NCBI RefSeq assembly: GCF_003958635.1
Contig: NZ_RSEK01000006.1
Span: 155,851-219,850, forward strand
DNA length: 64,000 nucleotides
Reading direction: 5' to 3'
DNA from: Altericroceibacterium xinjiangense
Lineage (GTDB): Bacteria; Pseudomonadota; Alphaproteobacteria; Sphingomonadales; Sphingomonadaceae
The notes beneath the pieces are model-generated. The model had not been told where the DNA came from. It worked only from the letters and a program-made list of their open reading frames with translations, and did no database searches. The translations under genes and the position numbers were made by a program. This document shows positions 43,349 to 51,629 of this stretch, in pieces (within the stretch, counting starts at the first letter, position 1; every line of letters begins with the position of its first letter).

Positions 43349-43861
43349 ATGAACCTACCCGGCATCTGGCATTCTTTCGAAGAAGATCACCTTGTGCAGC
43401 GCCTGCTGTTCCTGGCGAAAATGGTTGAGCGCGTCAGTTCGAGGAAGCTGCAGGCGGAATTCGGCATCTCGGTGGCGCAGTGGCGTGTCCTTGCCTTCGT
43501 CTGCATCCAGGGGCCAGCGACCGGCAGCATGATCGGCGAGTCGGCGGAAATCGATCCGGCAGAAATCAGCCGGGCGGTAAAGACTCTGATCGCAGACGGC
43601 CTGGTGACCCGCGATTTCGCGCAAAGAAGCCGGAAGGCGAAACTGGTCAGTCCGACGGAAAAGGGCCACGCCCTGTTCCTTCAGATCCGCGACCAGCGAC
43701 GGGAATACTTCGGCGCAATCACCGGGTTTCTGGGGCCGGAAAAAAGAGCCGACATCAACCGGAGCCTCGAATCCATCGCCGAAGCTGTCGTGGCCGAACG
43801 CGACCTCAAGCCAGATGGCCCAGCCGTTTCATCGCACGCGAACACGGCTGTCCTTGAATAA
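43349..43861 (+). CDS. MarR-family transcriptional regulator
   Basis: 170 residues. Winged helix: ISVAQWRVLAFVCIQGPATGSMIGE, IDPAEISRAVKTLIADGLVTRD as recognition helix and wing, then RSRKAKLVSPTEKGHALF. Helical dimerisation ends flank it. MarR proteins are usually repressors relieved by aromatic ligands. It stands first in a run with an aromatic-acid type transporter and is divergent from a TonB receptor, so it probably controls both. Confidence 0.92.
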   Translation: MNLPGIWHSFEEDHLVQRLLFLAKMVERVSSRKLQAEFGISVAQWRVLAFVCIQGPATGSMIGESAEIDPAEISRAVKTLIADGLVTRDFAQRSRKAKLVSPTEKGHALFLQIRDQRREYFGAITGFLGPEKRADINRSLESIAEAVVAERDLKPDGPAVSSHANTAVLE

Positions 43862-43937
43862 TCAACATTCATCCTGCTAGGTTGCGTCCGCCGGAACCGA
43901 AGGCAAGCATGGCCCGGGCGGCGGAGAGGACCTGCTC

Positions 43938-45293
43938 ATGACGCGTTTCGACGTCGAGGCGTTCATCGATCGCCAGCGGATCGGCAGCACCCAGGTTGCT
44001 GTCCTGCTGATCTGCGGGCTTGTCGCATTCATCGACGGCTTCGACATCTTCATGGTCGGGAAGATCGCCCCCGCGATCGCCGCCGACTTCGGGGAAGCCC
44101 CCGAAGCGATGGCCTTCCTGTTCGTGTGCCAGCAGATCGGGCTGGCCGCCGGCGCCTTCCTCGTCTCGCCGCTGGCGGACCGCTTCGGCCGCCGCAGGAT
44201 GCTGATCTGGTCCTGCGCCTTCTTCGGCACGATTACCCTTCTCAGCGTCCAGGCCCAGAACCTGAACCAGCTTGCGATCATGCGCGGCGCGGCCGGGCTG
44301 TTCATGTCCGCAGGCCTGCCGATGGCGCTCGCGCTGGTGTCGGAGATGACGCCGGACCGGCGCCGGTCGACCTTCATTGCCCTCTCGCTGGTCGGCTATT
44401 CCAGCGGCAGCGCCGCAAGCGGGGCCGTCGCTGCCTGGCTGATCGATGGCTATGGGTGGGAAAGCGGCTTCTGGATCGGCGGGATCGTGCCGCTGCTGTG
44501 CATTCCGCTGCTGCTGCTGTTCGTGCCCGAATCGATCAAGTTCCGCGCGGAAAGAAACCCGCGCGATCCGGCCATCGCCAAGACGATCCGGCGAATGGAC
44601 GCTTCCGTGCAATTGACCGGAGACGAGGTGTTCGTCCTGGGCACCAGCGGCGCAAGACCGCAAAAGGCCAGGCTGACCGACATCTTCACCGGCGGCCGTG
44701 CCTGGATGACCGCGATCCTTTGGGCCGCCTGTCTCCTGTCGATGACCAACATCGCGCTGCTCGCTTCCTGGCTGCCTACCTTCTTTCAGGAAATGCAGGG
44801 CATTCCGATCCAGCGTTTCGCCATTTCGGCCATGATCGCCTATCTCGGCGGCGTCGCCGGGATGCTGTCCATCGGATACCTGATGGACCGGTTCAGCGCG
44901 ACGCGAGTGATCCCGGTGTACTACCTCGCGCTCGCCGCTGCGCTGGTGGCGATGTCCTGGGTACCATTTGAATCCACCCTGTTCATCGCGGTGCTGATCG
45001 CCTGGAACTTCGTCCAGACCGGCGGGCAAGGTGGGCTCAACACGCTGATCACTCAGATATATCCGCCGCGCATGCGCAGCACGGCCCTTGGCTGGGCCGG
45101 GGGTGCCGGACGCATCGGCGGCGTCATCGCCCCGGTCTACGGCGGCTTCGCGATCGCGCAGAACTTTTCGCTCCAGCTGACGCTGGGGCTCGCCGCATTC
45201 CTGCCGTTTTGTGTCGCGGTGCTGATTTCGTTCCTCGGGGTCGCAGGCTCCAGAACGTCGATGGAAGTGGCCAAGGAACCCGCTGCGGTCTGA
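43938..45293 (+). CDS. MFS transporter, aromatic acid:H+ symporter (AAHS) type
   Basis: 451 residues, 12 spans. AAHS marks: the DGFDIFMVGKIAPAIA stretch in helix 1 (Asp in DGFD needed in PcaK), the loop 2-3 motif PLADRFGRRRML, and PESIKF after helix 6. Inner-membrane import of benzoate-like acids is expected. ATG follows GAGAGGA. It is part of the run marR / MFS / SnoaL-like / DUF3237 / DUF3237. Confidence 0.9.
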   Translation: MTRFDVEAFIDRQRIGSTQVAVLLICGLVAFIDGFDIFMVGKIAPAIAADFGEAPEAMAFLFVCQQIGLAAGAFLVSPLADRFGRRRMLIWSCAFFGTITLLSVQAQNLNQLAIMRGAAGLFMSAGLPMALALVSEMTPDRRRSTFIALSLVGYSSGSAASGAVAAWLIDGYGWESGFWIGGIVPLLCIPLLLLFVPESIKFRAERNPRDPAIAKTIRRMDASVQLTGDEVFVLGTSGARPQKARLTDIFTGGRAWMTAILWAACLLSMTNIALLASWLPTFFQEMQGIPIQRFAISAMIAYLGGVAGMLSIGYLMDRFSATRVIPVYYLALAAALVAMSWVPFESTLFIAVLIAWNFVQTGGQGGLNTLITQIYPPRMRSTALGWAGGAGRIGGVIAPVYGGFAIAQNFSLQLTLGLAAFLPFCVAVLISFLGVAGSRTSMEVAKEPAAV

Positions 45294-45317
45294 TCCGCGG
45301 TCTTTCAGGGAGGGGAC

Positions 45318-45725
45318 ATGAACAGGACCGACTACGAGGACTACGTCGCGCGGTTCAACGCCAATGATTTCGAGGGGTTCGGCCGCTATTACCACGACGA
45401 TGTCGTCTTCAATCTTGGCGACAAGAAGCAGATCGTCGGGCGCGAGAACATCCTCGACTTCTATCGCGACGTGAAGTCGAAAGTCCGCGAGACGCTGGAG
45501 ATCCTGCGCGTCGCGGTGGATGAGGATGCGCTGGCGGTGCACGTGCGGACCGAATTCCTCGCGCTTCAGGACTGGCCCGACTTCATTGCCGGGCCGCTGA
45601 TGAAGGGCGAGACGCTGAACATCGAGAGCATCGGGTTCTACTATCTGCGCGAAGGAAAGATCGCGCAGATTCTCGGCGCTCGATACCGCACGTTGCCGGT
45701 CGTGCCGGCCAAAGGGAACGGCTGA
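45318..45725 (+). CDS. SnoaL/NTF2-like protein
   Basis: 135 residues with the cone-shaped NTF2 pattern: YEDYVARFNANDFEGFGRYYHDDVVFNLG at the start, FYRDVKSKVRETLEILR in the middle, and FYYLREGKIAQILGARYR at the end. Members are isomerases, hydrolases or dehydratases, or binding proteins. It starts 24 bases after the transporter stop and 3 bases before the first DUF3237 gene. Probably an enzyme of the same catabolic pathway; reaction unknown. Confidence 0.85.
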   Translation: MNRTDYEDYVARFNANDFEGFGRYYHDDVVFNLGDKKQIVGRENILDFYRDVKSKVRETLEILRVAVDEDALAVHVRTEFLALQDWPDFIAGPLMKGETLNIESIGFYYLREGKIAQILGARYRTLPVVPAKGNG

Positions 45726-45728
45726 GCC

Positions 45729-46226
45729 ATGGAACAGGACACCGGGCAGGCGAGCCCCCACCCCTTCGCCCCGCGCTTCGAATTCGCGTTCACCGTCAGC
45801 ATCGACTTGACGAAGCCGGTGTGGATCGAGCCATCCAGCATGGGCACCACCCGCGCCGGGATCTGGGCCGCGCAAGGCACCTTTGAGGGGCCGCGCATCA
45901 AGGGACGCGTCATTCCGATGAGCGGCGGCGACTTCCCGCTCGTGCGGCCGAACGGGGTGATCGACTTCGATGCGCGCTATTTCCTCGAAGCTGACGATGG
46001 AACGCCAATCTACCTCCAGAGCCGGGGCTATCGCTGGGCCGAAGGCGACGCGATGGAGCGGATGGCGCGGAACGAACCGGTCGAGGCGGACGAATACTAC
46101 ATGCGCGTGAGCCCCAAGTTCGACGTGCCCGAAGGCCCGCATGACTGGCTGGGCAAGCACGTCTTCGTCGGCGTTGCCGAAAAGGTGCCGCGGGCCAATC
46201 GGATCCACTACTTCACGGTGCTTTGA
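45729..46226 (+). CDS. DUF3237 protein (first of a tandem pair)
   Basis: 165 residues, no signal peptide. The DUF3237 pattern is seen: FEFAFTVSIDLTKPVWIEPS, GTFEGPRIKGRVIPMSGGDFPLVRPNGVIDFDARYFLEADDGTPIYL (in parts), and a C-terminal YMRVSPKFDVPEGPHDWLGKHVFVG. A beta-barrel of unknown enzymatic role. It shares the GDFxxVRxxGxIxxxxxYxLEADDGTxIY core with the next gene, so the two arose by duplication. Confidence 0.87.
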   Translation: MEQDTGQASPHPFAPRFEFAFTVSIDLTKPVWIEPSSMGTTRAGIWAAQGTFEGPRIKGRVIPMSGGDFPLVRPNGVIDFDARYFLEADDGTPIYLQSRGYRWAEGDAMERMARNEPVEADEYYMRVSPKFDVPEGPHDWLGKHVFVGVAEKVPRANRIHYFTVL

Positions 46227-46228
46227 AA

Positions 46229-46732
46229 ATGACGGACAAGGCAATGGACGATGCAAGCCATGGGGGCCAAGTCAGCGCGCGGCTGGAATACGTGTTCGAG
46301 ACGCGGGTGTTCTTCCGGCCCGAACGCTGCGTGTTCGGGCCGCGCCCCGGTGGCGGCAGCCAAGGCTACACGCCGTGTTCGGGCGGGGAAATCTACGGCC
46401 CCAAGCTGAGCGGGCGCGTGGTGCCGGACAGCGGGGCCGACTTTGCCGACGTGCGCGGCGACGGGACGATCGTCATCAAGTCGCACTACCTGCTTGAGGC
46501 GGACGACGGGACGAAGATCTACATCAACAACAACGGCTATCTGGTCCCCGCGTCAAAGGGCGAGGCAAAGATCGTCAACGGAACGCCGCAACCGGCGTAC
46601 TTCCGCTTCACGCCCACGTTCATCGTTCCGGCCGGGCCGCAGGAATGGCTTGGCCGGACGCTGTTCGTCGGCGCTGGGGAGCGGCGATCCGATCCCGACC
46701 ACTCGATCTTCACGTATTACGCCGTTCGCTAG
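46229..46732 (+). CDS. DUF3237 protein (second of a tandem pair)
   Basis: 167 residues. Paralog of the previous gene: LEYVFETRVFFRPERCVFGPRPGGGSQGY, GEIYGPKLSGRVVPDSGADFADVRGDGTIVIKSHYLLEADDGTKIYI (in parts), RFTPTFIVPAGPQEWLGRTLFVGAG. It differs in carrying two Cys (Cys34 and Cys49 region) and an extra glycine-rich loop. ATG at 46229 lies 2 bases after the previous stop; ATG at 46244 with ACAAGG is an alternative. Function unknown; the pair may form a hetero-oligomer. Confidence 0.87.
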   Translation: MTDKAMDDASHGGQVSARLEYVFETRVFFRPERCVFGPRPGGGSQGYTPCSGGEIYGPKLSGRVVPDSGADFADVRGDGTIVIKSHYLLEADDGTKIYINNNGYLVPASKGEAKIVNGTPQPAYFRFTPTFIVPAGPQEWLGRTLFVGAGERRSDPDHSIFTYYAVR

Positions 46733-46742
46733 GGGAACCGTC

Positions 46743-47531
46743 CTAGCCGAGAGAGAAGGTCACCGGCACCAGCACCCAGGCCTCCCGGGGCTTGCCGGCT
46801 TGTTTTGCCGGCACGAAGCGCCACTTGCGGACGGTTTCGAGCGCGGCTTTGTCCAGTCGATCATGCCCGCTGGAGTTGTCCATTTCCAGCTTCACCGCCC
46901 GGCCATCGACGCTGACCAGTACGCGAAGCACCACCACGCCTTCTTCCCGCCCCTTGCGGGAGAGATAGGGGTAGGACGGCCCCGGATTGTTCAGCTGGCT
47001 CGCCTTGAAGTCGGGCGGAGTGATCGGGGCAGGCGGTGCCGGTGCAGGGGCAGCCTGCTGCGGTGCCGCCGCGACCGGGAGGGCGAGTGCCACCGTCTCC
47101 ACCGGCAAGGCGACGGGAGCGACCGTGATTTGCGGAGCGCGCGTGACCAGCTGGATCTCCGGCGCGGGGGCAACGACCGGCTGCGGCGCGGGCGGGATAG
47201 GCGCCACGTCTGCCACTGGCTCGACAGACGGCGGAATGTCCGGTTCAGGCATCGGCGGCGCGGGCGGCTCGGTAATCTCGAAAGTGGCCACGCTTTCCAG
47301 CTGCTGCCGAACCTCGCCTTCGAAGCGAAGGGTCAGCAGCGTCCCGATGCCGATGGCATGAAGCGCGAGAATAACGGTGAGCACGGCCCACCGGGGGCGG
47401 CCGTGTTCATAGGATCGCGACACCGCTTCCTCCCCCCGCCTGTCGACGGGAGGAGGAGCAATGACCGCCACGGCTTCGGGCGGCGGAAAGTGCGGTTCGG
47501 CGGCGGCGATATTGAGTTGCATTACACTCAT
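46743..47531 (-). CDS. tonB: TonB-like energy transducer
   Basis: 262 residues. One N-terminal membrane anchor (AVLTVILALHAIGIGTLLTL, about residues 47-66) after a cytoplasmic stretch, then a long Pro/Ala/Val-rich periplasmic spacer and a C-terminal TonB fold (YPYLSRKGREEGVVVLRVLVS; SSGHDRLDKAALETVRKWRFVPA). It passes proton-motive energy to outer-membrane receptors. Start: GGAG lies before two adjacent ATGs (47534 and 47531). It follows the Fiu-like receptor by 70 bases and likely serves it; exbB and exbD are not in the window. Confidence 0.92.
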   Translation of the reverse strand: MSVMQLNIAAAEPHFPPPEAVAVIAPPPVDRRGEEAVSRSYEHGRPRWAVLTVILALHAIGIGTLLTLRFEGEVRQQLESVATFEITEPPAPPMPEPDIPPSVEPVADVAPIPPAPQPVVAPAPEIQLVTRAPQITVAPVALPVETVALALPVAAAPQQAAPAPAPPAPITPPDFKASQLNNPGPSYPYLSRKGREEGVVVLRVLVSVDGRAVKLEMDNSSGHDRLDKAALETVRKWRFVPAKQAGKPREAWVLVPVTFSLG

Positions 47532-47601
47532 CATCTTCTCCGTTAATCGGCACTTCCAGTCAAATTCATTTCCAACCCGAAGCCGGGCCTTGGCCGCCGC
47601 T

Positions 47602-49806
47602 TCAGTAGCGGGCGATGAGCGTGGCCAGCGCCTGGCGGCCAGCGGCGGGCACGGCGAAGTGCGGATAGCGCAGCTTCGCGATGTACCGCTCATCGGTCAG
47701 GTTGTTGACGTTCACCCGCAGGCCGAAGCGGTCGTTCAGTTCGTACTGCGCATGCGCATCGAACCGCACGTACCCATCGGCCCGGATCAGGTTCGCCGCA
47801 TCGGCGTAGCGCTCAGATGCCCCGTAGGCGCCGCCGCCAATGCTGAACCGGGGCGTAGCCTGCCAGTCGATCGTCGCAGCGAGGTTGTGCTCCGGCGTGT
47901 TCGGCAGGAAGTTGCCCTGATTGACGGATCGATCGCGCAGTTCGCTGTTCACGTACGTGTAGCCGACCAGCATCGTCACCGGCCCGAGACGGCCAGAGGC
48001 ACTCAGCTCAACACCTTGCAGCCGGGCGGCAGCGAAGACGTTCGACGCCGCGTCCGTGCCGGGTAGTCTTTCCAGGATATTGTTCCGATCCACGCGGAAC
48101 GCCGCCATCGAGAACAGCATCGCGCCCTCATACAGCTCCACCTTGCCGCCAACTTCCCAGTTTTCGGTTTTCTGCGGCTCATACAAGTCATTGTTGTCCC
48201 CGATGTTCTCCGATCCTTCGCCGACGGTAGTACCCGGCGGGGTGTTCGAATCCGCGTAGGAAGCGTACAGGCTTGCGTCCGGTGTCGGCTTGTAGATGAC
48301 GCCGCCTTGCCACGACCAGAAATCCCCGCCGTTCGCTACGTCGTAGCTGTCTCCCCGGGATATGCCCGAGCCGGTGGCGGAGAAATCCGTCCAGCGGATG
48401 CCGCCGTTCAGCAGCAGCTGCGGCGTGACGGTGACCGTGTCGAACAAGTAGAGGCTGTACTCCTCGGCGGTCGCGATGGCTGGCACGGCGCTGGGGGTGA
48501 TTGAGCCAGTCCACGGATCAGTCGGATTGGGCGCAAGAAGATCGGTGCAGTTGAAGCTCGCAAGCTGGGCTGGCGTGCAGGTCCTGCCGCCTGTGTCGAC
48601 GCTGTAGTTGCGGTTGAAGTTTTCAGAGTCGCTGTATTCGAACCCGAGCGCGACGCTGTGCCGCAGCATGCCGGTAGCGAAATCCCCCGCAAGATTGGTG
48701 TTGCTGACGACGCCTTCGAACTCGGAATTCCGGCTTTTCACGTTCCGCCAGACAAGACCGTCGGCGACGTTTCCGGCACTGTCGTCAGGGTTGGTGACGA
48801 TGTAATTGTTGGTGTTCCAGCTGTACCGGGTCGTGTTCGAGAGGGCGAACCCTCGTCCAAGCTCCGTCCTGAGGCGCAGCGTCACGGCATCGGTGTTGGT
48901 TTCCTGGAAGTCGCGGGCAACGAGACCGTAGAAGTTGTCGTAATCGACATCCGCCGGGCGCCGCAGGTCCCTGACCTCCGGATCAAGCTGAAACGGCGAC
49001 GTCAGCGGAATGCCGTAATCGGGCAGCGCGTCGGTTTCGAGGTGGTAGTAGTCCAGCGACGCAGTGGCCGGGCCGCCCGCACCGAAGGTGATCGACGGCG
49101 CCACGCCCCAGCGGTCGCTGTAGACATAGTCGCGACCCGGCACTTCGGAATCGTGGATCATGCCGACGAACCGCACGGCGAGGCTATCGCTTAGCTGCCG
49201 GTTCACGTCCGCAGTGCCGCGGAGCAGGTCGGAGGTGCCTGCGGTAAGCTGGGCAGTCGCAAAATTGCCCTGACGCGCGACTTTGGTGACGAGGTTGATC
49301 GCACCGGCAGCCGATCCGCGGCCGCCCAGAATGCTGTTCGGCCCCTTGGAAATTTCGATCGACTCCAGAGCGAAGACTTCGCGCGACTGGGAGCCGACAT
49401 CGCGGACGCCATCGACGAAAACGTCACCCGTCGCATCAACGCCGCGGATCAGCGGAATGTCGGCGCTCGCAGTCCCACCCTCGCCCGCGCCCAGCGTGAT
49501 GCCCGGGACGGCACGGAAGGCTTCTTCCAGGGAGAAGGCGGCGGTGTCCTCAAGCACTTCCTCGGTGATCACGTTGATGATCCGAGGCGTGTTGAGCACC
49601 GGCGCGGTGTACTTGGGGGAGGAGAGTTCCTCTACCCGATAATCCTCGTCCACCGCCGTGTCCGTCACGGTGACGCCTTCGAGCCGCGTCGGCTCGGTCG
49701 TGCTTTGGGCCATCGCGGGCGCGCTGGCGAGAAAGCCGACGCAACCCAGTGCTACGAAGCTTCCCGCAGCAGCACGGCTCGCGCCAGACTTATCCAATTT
49801 CCTCAT
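47602..49806 (-). CDS. Catecholate siderophore receptor, Fiu-like
   Basis: 734 residues. Signal peptide ends APAMA-QS. The plug has SSPKYTAPVLNTPRIINVITEE, AFRAVPGITLGAGEGG, PLIRGVDATGDVFVDGVRDVGSQSREVFALESIEISKGPNSILGGRGSAAGAINLVTK (in parts), the Fiu/PiuA pattern. The barrel ends ALATLIARY. ATG at 49806 follows GGAAAGGGAGG. A Fur-like box lies 67 bases upstream. It is flanked by PiuC and TonB genes, a known grouping for catecholate siderophore uptake. Confidence 0.94.
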   Translation of the reverse strand: MRKLDKSGASRAAAGSFVALGCVGFLASAPAMAQSTTEPTRLEGVTVTDTAVDEDYRVEELSSPKYTAPVLNTPRIINVITEEVLEDTAAFSLEEAFRAVPGITLGAGEGGTASADIPLIRGVDATGDVFVDGVRDVGSQSREVFALESIEISKGPNSILGGRGSAAGAINLVTKVARQGNFATAQLTAGTSDLLRGTADVNRQLSDSLAVRFVGMIHDSEVPGRDYVYSDRWGVAPSITFGAGGPATASLDYYHLETDALPDYGIPLTSPFQLDPEVRDLRRPADVDYDNFYGLVARDFQETNTDAVTLRLRTELGRGFALSNTTRYSWNTNNYIVTNPDDSAGNVADGLVWRNVKSRNSEFEGVVSNTNLAGDFATGMLRHSVALGFEYSDSENFNRNYSVDTGGRTCTPAQLASFNCTDLLAPNPTDPWTGSITPSAVPAIATAEEYSLYLFDTVTVTPQLLLNGGIRWTDFSATGSGISRGDSYDVANGGDFWSWQGGVIYKPTPDASLYASYADSNTPPGTTVGEGSENIGDNNDLYEPQKTENWEVGGKVELYEGAMLFSMAAFRVDRNNILERLPGTDAASNVFAAARLQGVELSASGRLGPVTMLVGYTYVNSELRDRSVNQGNFLPNTPEHNLAATIDWQATPRFSIGGGAYGASERYADAANLIRADGYVRFDAHAQYELNDRFGLRVNVNNLTDERYIAKLRYPHFAVPAAGRQALATLIARY

Positions 49807-49873
49807 GTGCCTCCCTTTCCGTTTACCGGTTTGGGGGCCTAATCGCGATTGGCTCGCAACAAGTCAACTCTAA

Positions 49874-49888
49874 TGCGAACTATTTGCA
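49874..49888. promoter_or_regulatory. Fur-type iron box before the Fiu-like receptor
   Basis: TGCGAACTATTTGCA, a near-perfect dyad (TGC and GCA arms), 9 of 14 matches to the Fur 7-1-7 consensus. It lies 67 bases upstream of the receptor ATG in the 116-base gap after piuC, so the receptor/tonB pair probably has its own promoter. Confidence 0.6.
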
Positions 49889-49922
49889 AGAAGGGCGCAG
49901 GTCCTTCCTGGTGCTGTGTCCT

Positions 49923-50606
49923 TCAGGCATCAGCCCAGCGCCGCATCAGGTTGTGATAAAGGTTGGTCAGCTCCATCACGACCGCATCGCCAGCCCCGCG
50001 TTCCATGCTCAGCGTGCGGATGCTGCGGTCCAGACGATAGAGTTCCTCACGCTTTCCATGATCGCGCACCATGCTTTGCAACCAGAAGAAGCAAGCAGTG
50101 CGCGCGCCGTGGGTGACGGGCGTCACCCGGTGCAGGCTGGACGCGGGATACAGGACCATGTCCCCAGCGGCGAGCTTCACCGAATGTTCGCCAAACAAGT
50201 CCTCGACGATGAGCTCCCCGCCTTCGTAGGCTTCCGGGGGTTCCAGAAACAGCGTGCAGGACAGGTCGCTGCGAATGCGAAACTCGGACCCCGCCAGCTG
50301 GCGGATGCTGTTATCGACATGGGCGCCGAATTCCTCCCCTCCCCGGTACCGGTTGAACAGCGGCGGGAACACCTTCAGCGGCAGCGCAGCCGCGATGAAA
50401 TCCGGCGTCTGCCCCAGCGCATCGAGCACCAGGCGCCCCGCCCGCGCCGCTTCATCGCAGCCCTGCTTCAGTTGACGGTTGCGCTTCGTCAGGCGGGACT
50501 GGTGTCCGGAGGTCTCATTCCCGTCGATCCACGGGCCCGCATCGATGATATCGCGCAGCGTGCGCACGCCAACGGCATCCAGCACGCCTTCGATCCTGAG
50601 CATCAT
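49923..50606 (-). CDS. piuC: PiuC/YbiX-type Fe(II) 2-oxoglutarate hydroxylase
   Basis: 227 residues. PKHD-type prolyl-4-hydroxylase fold with His96 and Asp98 (FGAHVDN), His159 (SSLHRVTPV) and Arg169 for 2-oxoglutarate. [16 protein letters not shown] and GGELIVED are family marks. It is commonly encoded next to piuA/fiu receptors in iron-controlled clusters, as here. Its exact substrate is not settled. It starts 12 bases after apbE, so it belongs to the flavin operon on its 5' side. Confidence 0.93.
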   Translation of the reverse strand: MMLRIEGVLDAVGVRTLRDIIDAGPWIDGNETSGHQSRLTKRNRQLKQGCDEAARAGRLVLDALGQTPDFIAAALPLKVFPPLFNRYRGGEEFGAHVDNSIRQLAGSEFRIRSDLSCTLFLEPPEAYEGGELIVEDLFGEHSVKLAAGDMVLYPASSLHRVTPVTHGARTACFFWLQSMVRDHGKREELYRLDRSIRTLSMERGAGDAVVMELTNLYHNLMRRWADA

Positions 50607-50618
50607 TCCAAGTCGTCC

Positions 50619-51629
50619 TTAATTCAGCCAGCGCTGCCAGGCAGGGCTGGTCGTCGTTCCGCTTTGCATCGCAAGACGCGCGGGGATGCCGTGACGGGAA
50701 GCAAAGCCCATGCCTCGCTCGGGCCCGAGCACCATGATGGCCGTCGCCAGCGCATCCGCTTGCATGCAGCCCGGATGCAGGACGGTAGCGGACAGGACCG
50801 TATCGCCCAGCGGAACGCCGGTTCGTGGATCGAGCGTGTGGGACCAACTGCGCCCTTCCGCTTCGCGGCGGCGGTGAAAATTGCCCGATGTGGCCACGGA
50901 CCAGCCGCAGAGTCCGATCCGGGCCGAAGCGGTTTCCAGACCGGGCGGTGCTTCCACGTCCACCCACCACGGCAATCCATCCGCCTGTACGCCGATGCCG
51001 CGCAATTCGCCGCCGATCTCCAGCAGCGCATGGCCAATCCCGATCCGCTCCAGCGCCGCCACGCCCATGTCGACCGCGAACCCCTTGGCGATCCCGGACA
51101 AGTCGAGCTGCAATCCGCCCGGCTGGATCAGGACCGCGTCCCCATGGTCCCATTCGATCCGCCGCCAGCCCGCATTTGCCGAACTGGCAGCAGCGGGCAC
51201 AGCCGCAGGTGCCGGGGCGACGCCGAAGCCCCAGGCCTCGCTCAGGTGCCCAAGCGTCGGATCGAAGGCCCCTTCGCTCGCCTCCGCAATTTGCAGCGCG
51301 CAATCCAGCACGATCCGAAACTGCGGCGACACAGCGTGACGAGTGCCCGGTTCCGCCCCGTTGAAGCGGCTAAGCTCCGAGTCCGGGTCCCACTGGCTCA
51401 TCTGCGCGATAACGCGGGCGAACACGCCTTCCAGGATGGAACGGACGTGCCTCTCGCCGGTCTGCGGCTCGATCACCGCGCTCAGCGACCAATCCGTTCC
51501 CATCGTCGATCCGCCCATGCGCACAGTCCGCCCGTTGGAAAGCGGGCGGACTGCGTCGGGCAATAGATCGGGCGGAAGCAGCAGCTCGGCCACTTCCGCC
51601 CCATCCGGATGGGGCGTTCCGCCGATCAA
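50619..51629 (-). CDS. apbE: FAD:protein FMN transferase (ApbE)
   Basis: About 336 residues. It attaches FMN covalently to Thr/Ser of target proteins with FAD as donor. ApbE marks: GGSTMGTDWSLS, FDPTLGHLSEAWGFG, LDLSGIAKGFAVDMG, LLEIGGELRGIG, SHTLDPRTGVPL, and CMQADALATAIMVLG with Mg2+ ligands. The start is probably the TTG at 51629, which overlaps the DUF4198 stop as TTGA; the next in-frame ATG is at 51518. No signal peptide or lipobox is visible, unlike exported ApbE. It is operonic with the DUF4198, DUF2271 and PepSY genes. Confidence 0.92.
   Translation of the reverse strand: MIGGTPHPDGAEVAELLLPPDLLPDAVRPLSNGRTVRMGGSTMGTDWSLSAVIEPQTGERHVRSILEGVFARVIAQMSQWDPDSELSRFNGAEPGTRHAVSPQFRIVLDCALQIAEASEGAFDPTLGHLSEAWGFGVAPAPAAVPAAASSANAGWRRIEWDHGDAVLIQPGGLQLDLSGIAKGFAVDMGVAALERIGIGHALLEIGGELRGIGVQADGLPWWVDVEAPPGLETASARIGLCGWSVATSGNFHRRREAEGRSWSHTLDPRTGVPLGDTVLSATVLHPGCMQADALATAIMVLGPERGMGFASRHGIPARLAMQSGTTTSPAWQRWLN

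Noticed and set aside
43869..46256. A 795-codon open frame on the minus strand
   Set aside because: Antisense to the MFS, SnoaL-like and first DUF3237 genes, which are well supported. No domain-like sequence in the antisense reading.
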